Part shown: positions 57,939-64,000 of the stretch, piece after piece
Layout: every line of letters begins with the position of its first letter
How positions within the stretch are numbered: position 1 is the first letter of the stretch
Position numbers and translations under genes: made by a program
NCBI RefSeq assembly: GCF_007992495.1
Contig: NZ_BKAJ01000069.1
Coordinates: 1-64,000, forward strand
Source: Reyranella soli
Lineage (GTDB): Bacteria; Pseudomonadota; Alphaproteobacteria; Reyranellales; Reyranellaceae
DNA: 64,000 nucleotides
Reading direction: 5' to 3'
The notes under the pieces: generated by a model
Seen by the model: only the letters and a program-made list of their open reading frames with translations
Told to the model about the DNA's origin: nothing
Database searches by the model: none

Positions 57939-58001
57939 ATTGCCACACTTATCACAGCTCGGTTTTAGAAGCCAAAGCTCGGGAGGGAAGGTTGTCGGAC
58001 A

Positions 58002-58364
58002 TCAGCACCAGATGACTCGTCCTCGCCTCAGCCAGAAGTGCGAACCGCATCCCTTCTTGCGCCACACCGACGGATGGAGCGTGGGCGTACCGTCCTCTTC
58101 CTGGCGAACTGTCCAGCAGGGTCGCTCGTCGGTGAGGAGGTTCATGTGGAGAACCTGCTTGCAACCGCACGGGCAGATCATCGCGGCCTGCTCATCGTAA
58201 CCATCCTCGCTGACCACGTAGAGCTTGCGGCGGCCGAGGTGGCGGGGCAGCGCCTCGCTCACCGGCTCGATTTGGATGGACGGCTGGATGGCCGCCCAGA
58301 CTCGCTTTGTCTTGGTGCGGCAGGTGTCGAGCAGCGACGCGAAGAGTCGGACAATCCAGTTCAT
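58002..58364 (-). CDS. DUF6527-like Cys-rich protein of the ubiquitin-like operon
   Basis: 120 aa from ATG 58364, which overlaps the JAB-E1 stop (ATGA). Conserved-looking cysteines MICPCGCKQVL, KKGCGSHFWL and a C-terminal WC suggest a zinc ribbon. This type of small protein (DUF6527) is commonly found next to multiubiquitin, E2 and ThiF genes; its role is not established. It is the last gene of the operon. Confidence 0.8.
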   Translation of the reverse strand: MNWIVRLFASLLDTCRTKTKRVWAAIQPSIQIEPVSEALPRHLGRRKLYVVSEDGYDEQAAMICPCGCKQVLHMNLLTDERPCWTVRQEEDGTPTLHPSVWRKKGCGSHFWLRRGRVIWC

Positions 58365-59774
58365 GCGGCGCTCCTGCGAGCGAAGTCCATCAAGCCGACG
58401 AGCGGTTCGACGTCGCCACGTCCGACGCACTTCTTGAGGATCGGACAAGGGTCGCTCTCAGGATCGGTGATGATCTCCATACTCGAGAGGCTGAAGGTGA
58501 CGGCAGCGAAGTCGCCGTTTGGCTCCTCGCGAAACGGATGAAGCCGGGCCAGGAACTCGTTTGCGGCCAAGGACGATCCGAGCATGTTGACGCTGATCAC
58601 GGCGGGCCGGTGGCCCTGCACACCTTTGATGTAACCGTCCTTTACCTGCCGCGCGTGCGCGGCGGGATCCTTGCGCCTGAGGCCGGCGGCGGCGATCTCC
58701 TGCATCGTGAAGAGCCCGCGGCTCATGAGGCTCGATCGCCCCGGTTGGATGTAGTTGATCGTGCCGCAGACCTCGCGAATCTTTCCCTTGCGCGGTCCGT
58801 CGGGCACGGCATCCAGGCGCACGCCGATGTCGAAGTATGGGATGTTGTAGTAGGTCGCGATGGTGTTGAGCAGGAAGCGGCCGTCAACGGTATCCATGCA
58901 GCCGAAGAGGACATCACACTCGGCGATCGCGCGGACAACCTCGAGGTCCCAAAGGCTGCGCGTGAAGCGCCTGACCTTCGTTCCGAGCCCCATACGCTCG
59001 ACGGCGTCGGCGAGCACATCGACCTTGAAGCGCGCCTGGCGCACGTCCTCCATGGTCGAGTTGATAACGCGGTTGACGTTCCGCGCCTCCATACGATCAT
59101 CGTCGACCGAGACGATTTCGCCGGCGCCGAGTCGGGCGAGCTGCTCGACGGTCGGCGATCCGGTGCCGGACGCACCGACGGCGCCGGCGGTAAGGCGCTG
59201 CAGGCGCCGGATCGTGCCGACATCGAAGGCCTGAGCGTGGGAGGCCACGAAGGCGGGAACGCTGTCGCCGGCCTCGTCCGCAAACCAGAAGTGCAAGTCG
59301 TCGCCCGCGACCGAAATCAGTTCGATGGGCCTGACCGTGTCATCGCTGTCATAAATCCGGCCGAACATGCGGCCGCACGGCAACATGATTGCACTCCCAT
59401 GCGGCACGTCGGCCTCGACCCAGCCGTGGACGAGCGGAAAAAGCTTGGCGTCGGCGGCGTCATCGAGCGCGGAGAACCTGCTGTATCCGCCGGGATGGCT
59501 GTGCACCTTGATGAGGGTGAGACCGAGCGCGGCCGCGCGGTCCAGCAGCGGCGCTATGGCATCGGTTGGCCACGTCACCTGATCGGGCGTTCGAACGGTA
59601 CAAGCGTCATGCGGCACGTAGAAGACGTCCTGGACCGTGAGACGGAGCTTGCGCTCGCCGTCACGACGGCCGCAGGCGAGGAAAGCGACAGCTTCGTTGC
59701 CGTCGCCGGGATAGATTCGCGCGGAGTGCGCAATGATGCATGCCCGCCAATGCGAGCGTCGTCGATCTGGTCAT
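58361..59774 (-). pseudogene. JAB-E1 (JAMM protease + ThiF-type E1) fusion, apparent frameshift
   Basis: N-terminal JAMM motif (KVHSHPGGYSRFSALDD: HxH, Ser, Asp), then a ThiF/E1 domain: GASGTGSPTVEQLARLG nucleotide loop, IVSVDDDRMEARNVNR, GCMDTVDGRFLLN. The usual zinc CxxC reads SSLMS. The natural start is ATG 59774, overlapping the E2 stop, giving TRSTTLALAGMHHCALRA. The frame then changes near 59713-59720 and IYPGDGNEAVAFLACG continues in the other frame. This equals one extra base. Without repair, only GTG 59617 could start, losing ~50 residues of the JAB fold. True mutation or sequence error. Confidence 0.85.
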
Positions 59775-60172
59775 TCGCCGAATTCCCGAGCCAGCCAATC
59801 TTCAATGAGGGCGACGTGGGAGCCGAGGTCGTCCTCGCCCGGCTTCCACGGGTTCTGGGTCGTGCGGTGCCTCGACCAGCGCTGATAGGATCGGCCCGCA
59901 ATGATCTGGTTGGCGCTGGTGGCACCGATGGGCTTGCCATCGATACGCACGAGCGCCGGATAGAAATAGACCATGTCGAGCTGCGTCAACGGATAGCCGG
60001 TCTCGAGGCGGACCGCCGTGGTGACAACCTTGTGGTTGTAGCCCGGATGCGTCGGAAATTCGTGCATCAGAACCCACGGCGAACCGTCTTGGACCGCCTC
60101 CCACGGCAGACCGTAGTTCTGGAGGAACAGGTGGTCCGGCGGTAGGAGCTCGAAGTCGCGGCGGAGGGCCAT
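59771..60172 (-). CDS. Prokaryotic E2-like protein without cysteine
   Basis: 133 aa, family resembling Prok-E2_E. Core HPGYNHKVVTTAVRLETGY, LDMVYFYPALVR and RSYQRWSRHRTTQNPWKPG, then HVALIEDWLAREF. There is no cysteine anywhere in the protein, so the classical E2 thioester cannot form. Candidate substitutes near the expected site are Ser/Thr in IGATSANQII. ATG 60172 overlaps the Ubl stop (TAATG) and its own stop overlaps the JAB-E1 start. Confidence 0.85.
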   Translation of the reverse strand: MALRRDFELLPPDHLFLQNYGLPWEAVQDGSPWVLMHEFPTHPGYNHKVVTTAVRLETGYPLTQLDMVYFYPALVRIDGKPIGATSANQIIAGRSYQRWSRHRTTQNPWKPGEDDLGSHVALIEDWLAREFGE

Positions 60173-60513
60173 TACTGGCCCTCCGTCTGATCGCGCGGCA
60201 GCGCCTTGAACTTCTCGACGCCGGGGCGGCGCAGATCGACCTTCTCGTGCAAGCCGATCTTCTCGGGGCGATGGCCCGCAAGCTTGATGCGCAGGGTGTA
60301 GTCCTGCGGGGGCACGAGGCCCGCGAGGGTGAGGATGGCGGCACCGGTCGGCGTCGGCTCGTTCACGACGTAGGGCTGGCCGTTCACCTTGATACGGTAG
60401 CCCTTGGCGAGCGGCGGCCGCTTGCCGAGCTTGGCGTACTCTTCGAGGTCGACGACTTCCTCGACGACGAGTTCGACACCGTCATCGATCATCTGGCGGA
60501 CATGGTCTTCCAT
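60172..60513 (-). CDS. Multiubiquitin-family ubiquitin-like modifier, single repeat
   Basis: 113 aa. An acidic N-terminal arm with VVDLEEYAKLGKRPPLAKGY precedes one beta-grasp domain (YRIKVNGQPYVVNEPTPTG, YTLRIKLAG, KVDLRRPGVEKFKALPRD). In the multiubiquitin family this unit often repeats; here it occurs once. The C-terminus ends TEGQ, not GG, so processing or a non-canonical linkage would be required. First gene of the four-gene operon. Confidence 0.85.
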   Translation of the reverse strand: MEDHVRQMIDDGVELVVEEVVDLEEYAKLGKRPPLAKGYRIKVNGQPYVVNEPTPTGAAILTLAGLVPPQDYTLRIKLAGHRPEKIGLHEKVDLRRPGVEKFKALPRDQTEGQ

Positions 60514-60562
60514 CTTTTCACTCCGTTTAGCGCTTCGGCCGAAAATGGCTTCGGTCCTTCAG

Positions 60563-60591
60563 TATATAATAGCTAGTTTTTAGCTATTCAA
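60563..60591 (-). promoter_or_regulatory. Promoter of the ubiquitin-like operon with embedded operator
   Basis: Minus strand: TTGAAT (complement of 60586-60591), exactly 17 bp, then TATATA (60563-60568). The perfect inverted repeat AATAGCTA-5-TAGCTATT (60568-60588) fills the spacer and touches both elements, so a bound repressor would shut the operon. The likely repressors are the RHH or XRE proteins encoded divergently. Confidence 0.72.
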
Positions 60592-60615
60592 GGATCTAGA
60601 ATTGGCTTCTTTTCA

Positions 60616-60643
60616 TTGACAAAATACATATTTATCCTATATA
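60616..60643 (+). promoter_or_regulatory. Promoter of the RHH-GNAT-XRE-ImmA operon
   Basis: TTGACA (60616-60621), 16-bp AT-rich spacer, TATATA (60638-60643), then GGAGG (60654-60658) before ATG 60663. It is divergent from the ubiquitin-like operon promoter, 25 bp away from its -35. Confidence 0.7.
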
Positions 60644-60662
60644 GAAGTCAAATGGAGGTGCC

Positions 60663-60872
60663 ATGACGAAGAGGACAATGACCCTCAATCTCACGGACGC
60701 TGAGATGCGGGTCCTAGAGGAGCTGTGTGCCAAGAAAGACCTGAGCAAGACGGCTCTGCTGCGCCAGGCGCTTCGCCTCTATCAGGTCGTCGAGGCGCGC
60801 CTGGAGAAGGGTGACAAGCTGTTCTTCGAGGACGACAGGACCAAAGAGAAGGCCGAAGTGATGATGCTATGA
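60663..60872 (+). CDS. Ribbon-helix-helix (CopG-like) regulator
   Basis: 69 aa. The beta-strand MTLNLTDAEMRVLEELC and helices LSKTALLRQALRLYQVV give the RHH fold. RHH proteins often act as antitoxin and autorepressor for a following GNAT toxin, and the next gene is a GNAT whose ATG overlaps this stop. It is a candidate binder of the inverted repeat at 60568-60588. Confidence 0.82.
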   Translation: MTKRTMTLNLTDAEMRVLEELCAKKDLSKTALLRQALRLYQVVEARLEKGDKLFFEDDRTKEKAEVMML

Positions 60873-61504
60873 CCGTCACTGTCAGCCCGGTTTACCTTTT
60901 CGATGTTCAGCGTGGCGAAGCAGCGGCTGCGGAACTGTGGGATGCCGTTACAGAACGCCAGCTTGCCGATTGGGAAGCCGAATGGCTGCCGGAATTGTTC
61001 AACGCGATCCAGCGCCTGCACCGAGCGGGAGTAGAGCGTCGGCTATGGCCTCAAAGCCGCCAATGGAACTGGCGCCGGAAGGTCCAAGTCTTGCAGGGCG
61101 TGCTTGCTCATCCGGGATTCAGCGTGGTCTGCGAGAACGTCACACAAGGAATGATGATCGTCGATACGACAACGAAGCGTTGTCGTATTGAGAGCCAAAA
61201 AGGCCAGCATCTGGTCTATGTAGAGTTCGTCGCGAACGCGCCTTGGAATCGACCGGAGCTGGTCAGTCCGCCGCGCTTTCGCGGCATCGGAAGCGTTCTC
61301 ATCCGGGCCGCGATCGCTCTCAGTCAGGAAGAGGAGTTCAAGGGACGAATAGGCCTACATTCACTCCCGCAGGCCAATAGCTTTTATGCCAACACCTGCG
61401 GAATGACGGATTTGGGCGTCGATCCTAACTACGAGGGTCTGCGCTACTTCGAGATGACACCCGAGCAAGCGGAGGCCTTCATCGCAAAAGGAAATCAGCC
61501 ATGA
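60869..61504 (+). CDS. GNAT-family N-acetyltransferase
   Basis: 211 aa. The acetyl-CoA loop is visible as PPRFRGIGSVLIRAAIALSQ (R-x-x-G-x-G/A), preceded by YVEFVANAPWNRPELV and followed by GLHSLPQANSFYANTCGMTDLG, the usual GNAT end. The N-terminal ~90 residues are extra. Together with the RHH gene it has the layout of a TacAT-like toxin-antitoxin pair, but GNATs of this type also occur as non-toxic enzymes. Stop overlaps the XRE start. Confidence 0.82.
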   Translation: MTVTVSPVYLFDVQRGEAAAAELWDAVTERQLADWEAEWLPELFNAIQRLHRAGVERRLWPQSRQWNWRRKVQVLQGVLAHPGFSVVCENVTQGMMIVDTTTKRCRIESQKGQHLVYVEFVANAPWNRPELVSPPRFRGIGSVLIRAAIALSQEEEFKGRIGLHSLPQANSFYANTCGMTDLGVDPNYEGLRYFEMTPEQAEAFIAKGNQP

Positions 61505-61983
61505 AGATCGAGATTACGAAGGAGTGGTGCCTCAGGATGGCGCAGCGCGAAGCTGACGCTGAGATTGGTGCTGGCCTGTTCGCGGTCGATCCAGTCTTTG
61601 ATGGCGCGGCATCGCCCGTCACAGAAGCTGCGGAAGAGTCGAACATCGCCTTTGGACGTTTCGTCCACCTGATGCGGCGACGTCGTGGCTTGACACTCGA
61701 GAAGCTCGCCGAAGACGCTGACATTGAGATCGGTGAACTCGTCGAGATAGAGGACGATACTCGCCACAAACCGAAGTTGCGAACGGTTTATCAGCTCGCG
61801 AACTATTTCCGGGTTCCGCAGACCAAGCTGCAGCAAGTGGCAGGGCTAACTGTGCCTAGAGACTCGCATCTACTAGAGGAGGCGGTGCGCTTCGCGGCCC
61901 GCTCCGAATCTGTGTCAGCACTCACGCCGGAAGAAAGTGCAGCTCTTGAAGCATTCGTCGCCGTGCTGAGCGAGCAGAAGTAA
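61501..61983 (+). CDS. XRE-family regulator paired with ImmA/IrrE
   Basis: 160 aa. HTH region near residues 50-100 (FGRFVHLMRRRRGLTLEKLA, DADIEIGELVEIEDD, KLRTVYQLANYF), flanked by an acidic N-terminus and a C-terminal helical tail. XRE plus ImmA/IrrE metalloprotease is a recurrent pair in which the protease cleaves the repressor on a signal, or the two act as antitoxin and toxin. 14 bp upstream of the protease gene. Confidence 0.85.
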   Translation: MKIEITKEWCLRMAQREADAEIGAGLFAVDPVFDGAASPVTEAAEESNIAFGRFVHLMRRRRGLTLEKLAEDADIEIGELVEIEDDTRHKPKLRTVYQLANYFRVPQTKLQQVAGLTVPRDSHLLEEAVRFAARSESVSALTPEESAALEAFVAVLSEQK

Positions 61984-61997
61984 AGACGAGGCGGTCC

Positions 61998-62933
61998 ATG
62001 GCAAAGAACTACCTTCTTTCCCCTAAGACCGCCCAGGACATCGACCAACGCGTCGAACGCGTTTTGCGGGGGCTCGGTAGTCCCGAGCCCCCCTTGCGGC
62101 TAGACGATGTTCGTCAGTTGCTAAAGCTCGATCGCGCTTTCTACGCGGCCGACGATCCCAGTCTAGCGCGCGAGGCCATCAGCAGGATCAGGGTCGCAAC
62201 CATTCAATTGTACCATCGGCCAACGCTCATCATTGATGCGATCCGCAAGTTCTCACTCAAAGCGCTTTACCTGCCAGATCGCAAGCGCATCCTCCTTGAC
62301 GCGGCTTTGCCGACCAAGAAACACCGTTGGAATGAAGCGCACGAGATTGGTCATAGCCTTATTCCTTGGCATGAAGACATGATGTTGGGCGACAACGCCC
62401 ATACCGTCTCGCCCGACTGCCACGAGCAAGTCGAGGCCGAAGCAAATTTTGCAGCAGCACGCTTGCTCTTCTTGCGTGAGCGCTTTGTGGCGGAAGCTCG
62501 CAGCCTCGAACTCACGATTGCCTCTATCCAACAGCTACATGGCACCTTCGGGAATACTTTGTCGACAACGCTCTATCGCTTCATAGAGTTTGCAGGTGGT
62601 GAGCGGCCGATCGTCGGGCTGATCACCGGACACCCGCACATCACACGGAGAGGCTCGAACTACGACCCTGCCAAACCTTGCCGGCATTTCATCCAGTCAC
62701 CGGCTTTTGCTGCGCGATTTGCGCGCATGTCCGAAGTCGCGCTTTTCGAAGCGGTCGTTGGCTATTGCGGCAGCCAGAGCGGAGGCCCGCTCGGTGGGAC
62801 CGAACTGATTTTGACTGATGACAATGGTGACCAACATCGCTTCCTCTTTGAGACCTTCTTCAATCGCTACGATGCCCTGACTCTCGGGGTTTATCTTCGT
62901 CCCGAAGCGCGAGTTCTCGCGGTTTCTGCTTAG
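61998..62933 (+). CDS. ImmA/IrrE-family metallo-endopeptidase
   Basis: 311 aa, peptidase M78 type. Zinc motif RWNEAHEIGHSLIPWHED (HExxH), with the third ligand region VEAEANFAAARLLF. The C-terminal ~110 residues form an additional domain as in IrrE-type proteins. It may cleave the XRE protein encoded just before it, thus coupling a stress signal to derepression. Last gene of the plus-strand operon, ending 38 bp before leader copy 3. Confidence 0.88.
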   Translation: MAKNYLLSPKTAQDIDQRVERVLRGLGSPEPPLRLDDVRQLLKLDRAFYAADDPSLAREAISRIRVATIQLYHRPTLIIDAIRKFSLKALYLPDRKRILLDAALPTKKHRWNEAHEIGHSLIPWHEDMMLGDNAHTVSPDCHEQVEAEANFAAARLLFLRERFVAEARSLELTIASIQQLHGTFGNTLSTTLYRFIEFAGGERPIVGLITGHPHITRRGSNYDPAKPCRHFIQSPAFAARFARMSEVALFEAVVGYCGSQSGGPLGGTELILTDDNGDQHRFLFETFFNRYDALTLGVYLRPEARVLAVSA

Positions 62934-62970
62934 GCATTCAGAACACTCGCGCTTTCCGCGAACATTGTCG

Positions 62971-63033
62971 TTGACTTCTTCGCCGGAAATTGTGGCCTAT
63001 CCCTGCCGACACTCACCATGAGGGATCGGCACG
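62971..63033 (+). promoter_or_regulatory. Phage leader repeat, copy 3 (before next head genes)
   Basis: TTGACT (62971-62976), GGAAATTGTGGCCTATCC, TGCCGACACTCAC, GAGGGATCGGCACG and ATG 63034. Nearly identical to copy 2 in its first 40 bp. It restarts phage transcription after cargo island 2. Confidence 0.7.
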
Positions 63034-63351
63034 ATGGCCTCGAACGGCCCCTTCCTTTGCCACGATACCGAGCGCGCTTCGGCGCAATCAGCTGATCGCA
63101 TTCAACGCGCCCGCGAGCTGCTGGCCGATGCCGGCTGGCTGTTCGACGACTTCGTCAATGCCGAGATGCGCCGGGTCCTGACCAGCGATCCCGACGACAT
63201 GACGACGCGCGAGATTGCCTACAACCGCGCCCGCGTTGCCACCGAGCTCAAGGCCGGGCTTGCCGCCCTGGTCGAGGAGCACGAGGCGAATGCGCGCCTC
63301 AAGGAGCGGCGCGATCTCTTGAAGGAGAGCCTCTATGGCCGCAGAGACTGA
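63034..63351 (+). CDS. Small phage head-region protein
   Basis: 105 aa, helical and charged (DRIQRARELLADAGWLFDDF, ATELKAGLAALVEEHEANAR). Located directly behind the leader and overlapping the putative scaffold gene by 17 bp. No family recognised; a small structural or assembly role fits the position. Confidence 0.7.
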   Translation: MASNGPFLCHDTERASAQSADRIQRARELLADAGWLFDDFVNAEMRRVLTSDPDDMTTREIAYNRARVATELKAGLAALVEEHEANARLKERRDLLKESLYGRRD

Positions 63352-64000
63352 AACCAGCCTCTCGCTGGAGACCGTCGACATTCCGGAAGCCGTGGCCTTG
63401 ATGGCCGGCGCGGCTGACGATCCGGCCACTCCCGTCGAGCCGAGCGCATCCGAGGCATTGCCAACCGACGACCAGATCGACCGGACCGAAGAGGACGTGC
63501 CCATCGCCGGCCCCGAAGCGGAATCTTCCGATGGGCCGCCCGACTTCTGGAGCGCCGAGGACAGGCCGCTGTGGGCTGAGGTGCCGGAGCGTGTTCGTGC
63601 CGTGCTGGGCAAGTACGAGCGGCAGCGCGCTGCCCATGGTCATCAGAAATCCCAGGAGGCGGCGCGGGCGCGCCAGGAGGCGGCGCAGGCGGCGCGGGCT
63701 GCGACCGGCATGGTCGAGCAGGCGGCTGCCTGGTGGCATCAGAACGGACCCGCCTTCAAGAAGGCCTTCGCTGACAAGTGGGCCGGCATCGACTGGAAGG
63801 CGCTGGCAGAGAAGGATCCGGCAGAAGTGCAGCGGCTGATCGGCCAGCGCCAGGAAGAGGAGGCTCTACTGGCCGAGGCTGATCGGCGGAGCAAGGCCGA
63901 CATCGCGGCCGCACAGGAGAGGGCAGAGCAGGAGCTGATGGCGGCCCGGCAGGGCGAGCACGCCAAGCTCGCCGAACGCCTTCCCGAGTTCTTTGGTCCC
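63335..64000 (+). CDS. Putative phage scaffolding protein, 3' end outside the window
   Basis: 222 codons to the right edge from ATG 63335, with AAGGAGAG upstream. Very acidic start, then FWSAEDRPLWAEVPERVRAV and a long Ala/Glu/Arg/Gln-rich coiled coil (QEAARARQEAAQAARAA and WAGIDWKALAEKDPAEVQRL). This composition and the position after the portal block fit a scaffold of a short-tailed phage; the major capsid gene would be expected next. Confidence 0.72.
   Translation, partial: MAAETETSLSLETVDIPEAVALMAGAADDPATPVEPSASEALPTDDQIDRTEEDVPIAGPEAESSDGPPDFWSAEDRPLWAEVPERVRAVLGKYERQRAAHGHQKSQEAARARQEAAQAARAATGMVEQAAAWWHQNGPAFKKAFADKWAGIDWKALAEKDPAEVQRLIGQRQEEEALLAEADRRSKADIAAAQERAEQELMAARQGEHAKLAERLPEFFGP

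Noticed and set aside
58361..59617. JAB-E1 as an intact gene starting at GTG 59617
   Set aside because: It would begin in the middle of the JAB fold, has no ribosome site and leaves a 150-bp gap after E2, whereas ATG 59774 overlaps the E2 stop and gives the natural N-terminus with one frameshift.

Overview
The window is high-GC DNA from a probable alphaproteobacterium. The evidence is the liv-type ABC operon, MdtABC-like tandem RND pumps, an IalB-family protein, the combined TreS-maltokinase/GlgE/TreYZ cluster, and the style of the small secreted proteins. A Reyranella- or Bradyrhizobium-like host is my guess and is not proven by any marker gene here. I saw no rRNA, tRNA, CRISPR array or integrase.

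Layout. 1-4505: a branched-chain amino-acid-type ABC importer, with the binding protein divergent from livGFHM. 4447-13482 (minus): two tandem RND pump units, each an adaptor followed by an inner-membrane pump, plus a small membrane protein. 13655-14743: a Ca2+/H+ antiporter. 15116-16980: an apparently damaged toxin/immunity-like pair. 17319-21989: RraA-like protein, membrane adenylate cyclase, IalB and an orphan HlyD adaptor. 22108-38929: seven overlapping or nearly abutting genes (GlgE, TreS-maltokinase, GlgB, GlgX, TreZ, MalQ, TreY) that interconvert trehalose, maltose-1-phosphate and branched alpha-glucan. 39013-44515: small secreted and hypothetical proteins, one of them frameshifted.

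44525-64000 is prophage or phage-derived DNA. It opens with an unusual immunity region: two intact, closely related XRE-S24 (CI-like) repressors, a third internally deleted copy, a decayed Cro/YdaS-like gene, a 111-bp duplication, and operator-like palindromes placed inside promoters. The head module follows (terminase small and large subunits, a small membrane protein, portal, a small gene and a putative scaffold). It is interrupted by two cargo islands read mostly on the opposite strand and visibly less GC-rich. Island 1 (49623-52006) carries a secreted caspase-like protease with a C-terminal DUF1566-like domain, next to a frameshifted membrane protein. Island 2 (54430-62970) carries a TM0106-like RecB nuclease/SF1 helicase beside a bacterial ubiquitin-like operon (Ubl, E2, JAB-E1, DUF6527). 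A divergent RHH-GNAT-XRE-ImmA/IrrE operon completes it.

Each head-gene block begins with a copy of the same ~60-bp leader (47638, 52007, 62971), so the islands look like cargo placed between separately promoted blocks. The strongest candidate for a little-described system is island 2. Its E2-like protein has no cysteine, its E1 has lost a CxxC pair, its Ubl lacks a terminal GG, and its promoter contains a perfect inverted repeat exactly between -35 and -10. The JAB-E1 gene has an apparent one-base frameshift near its N-terminus, which must be resolved before the system is called active.
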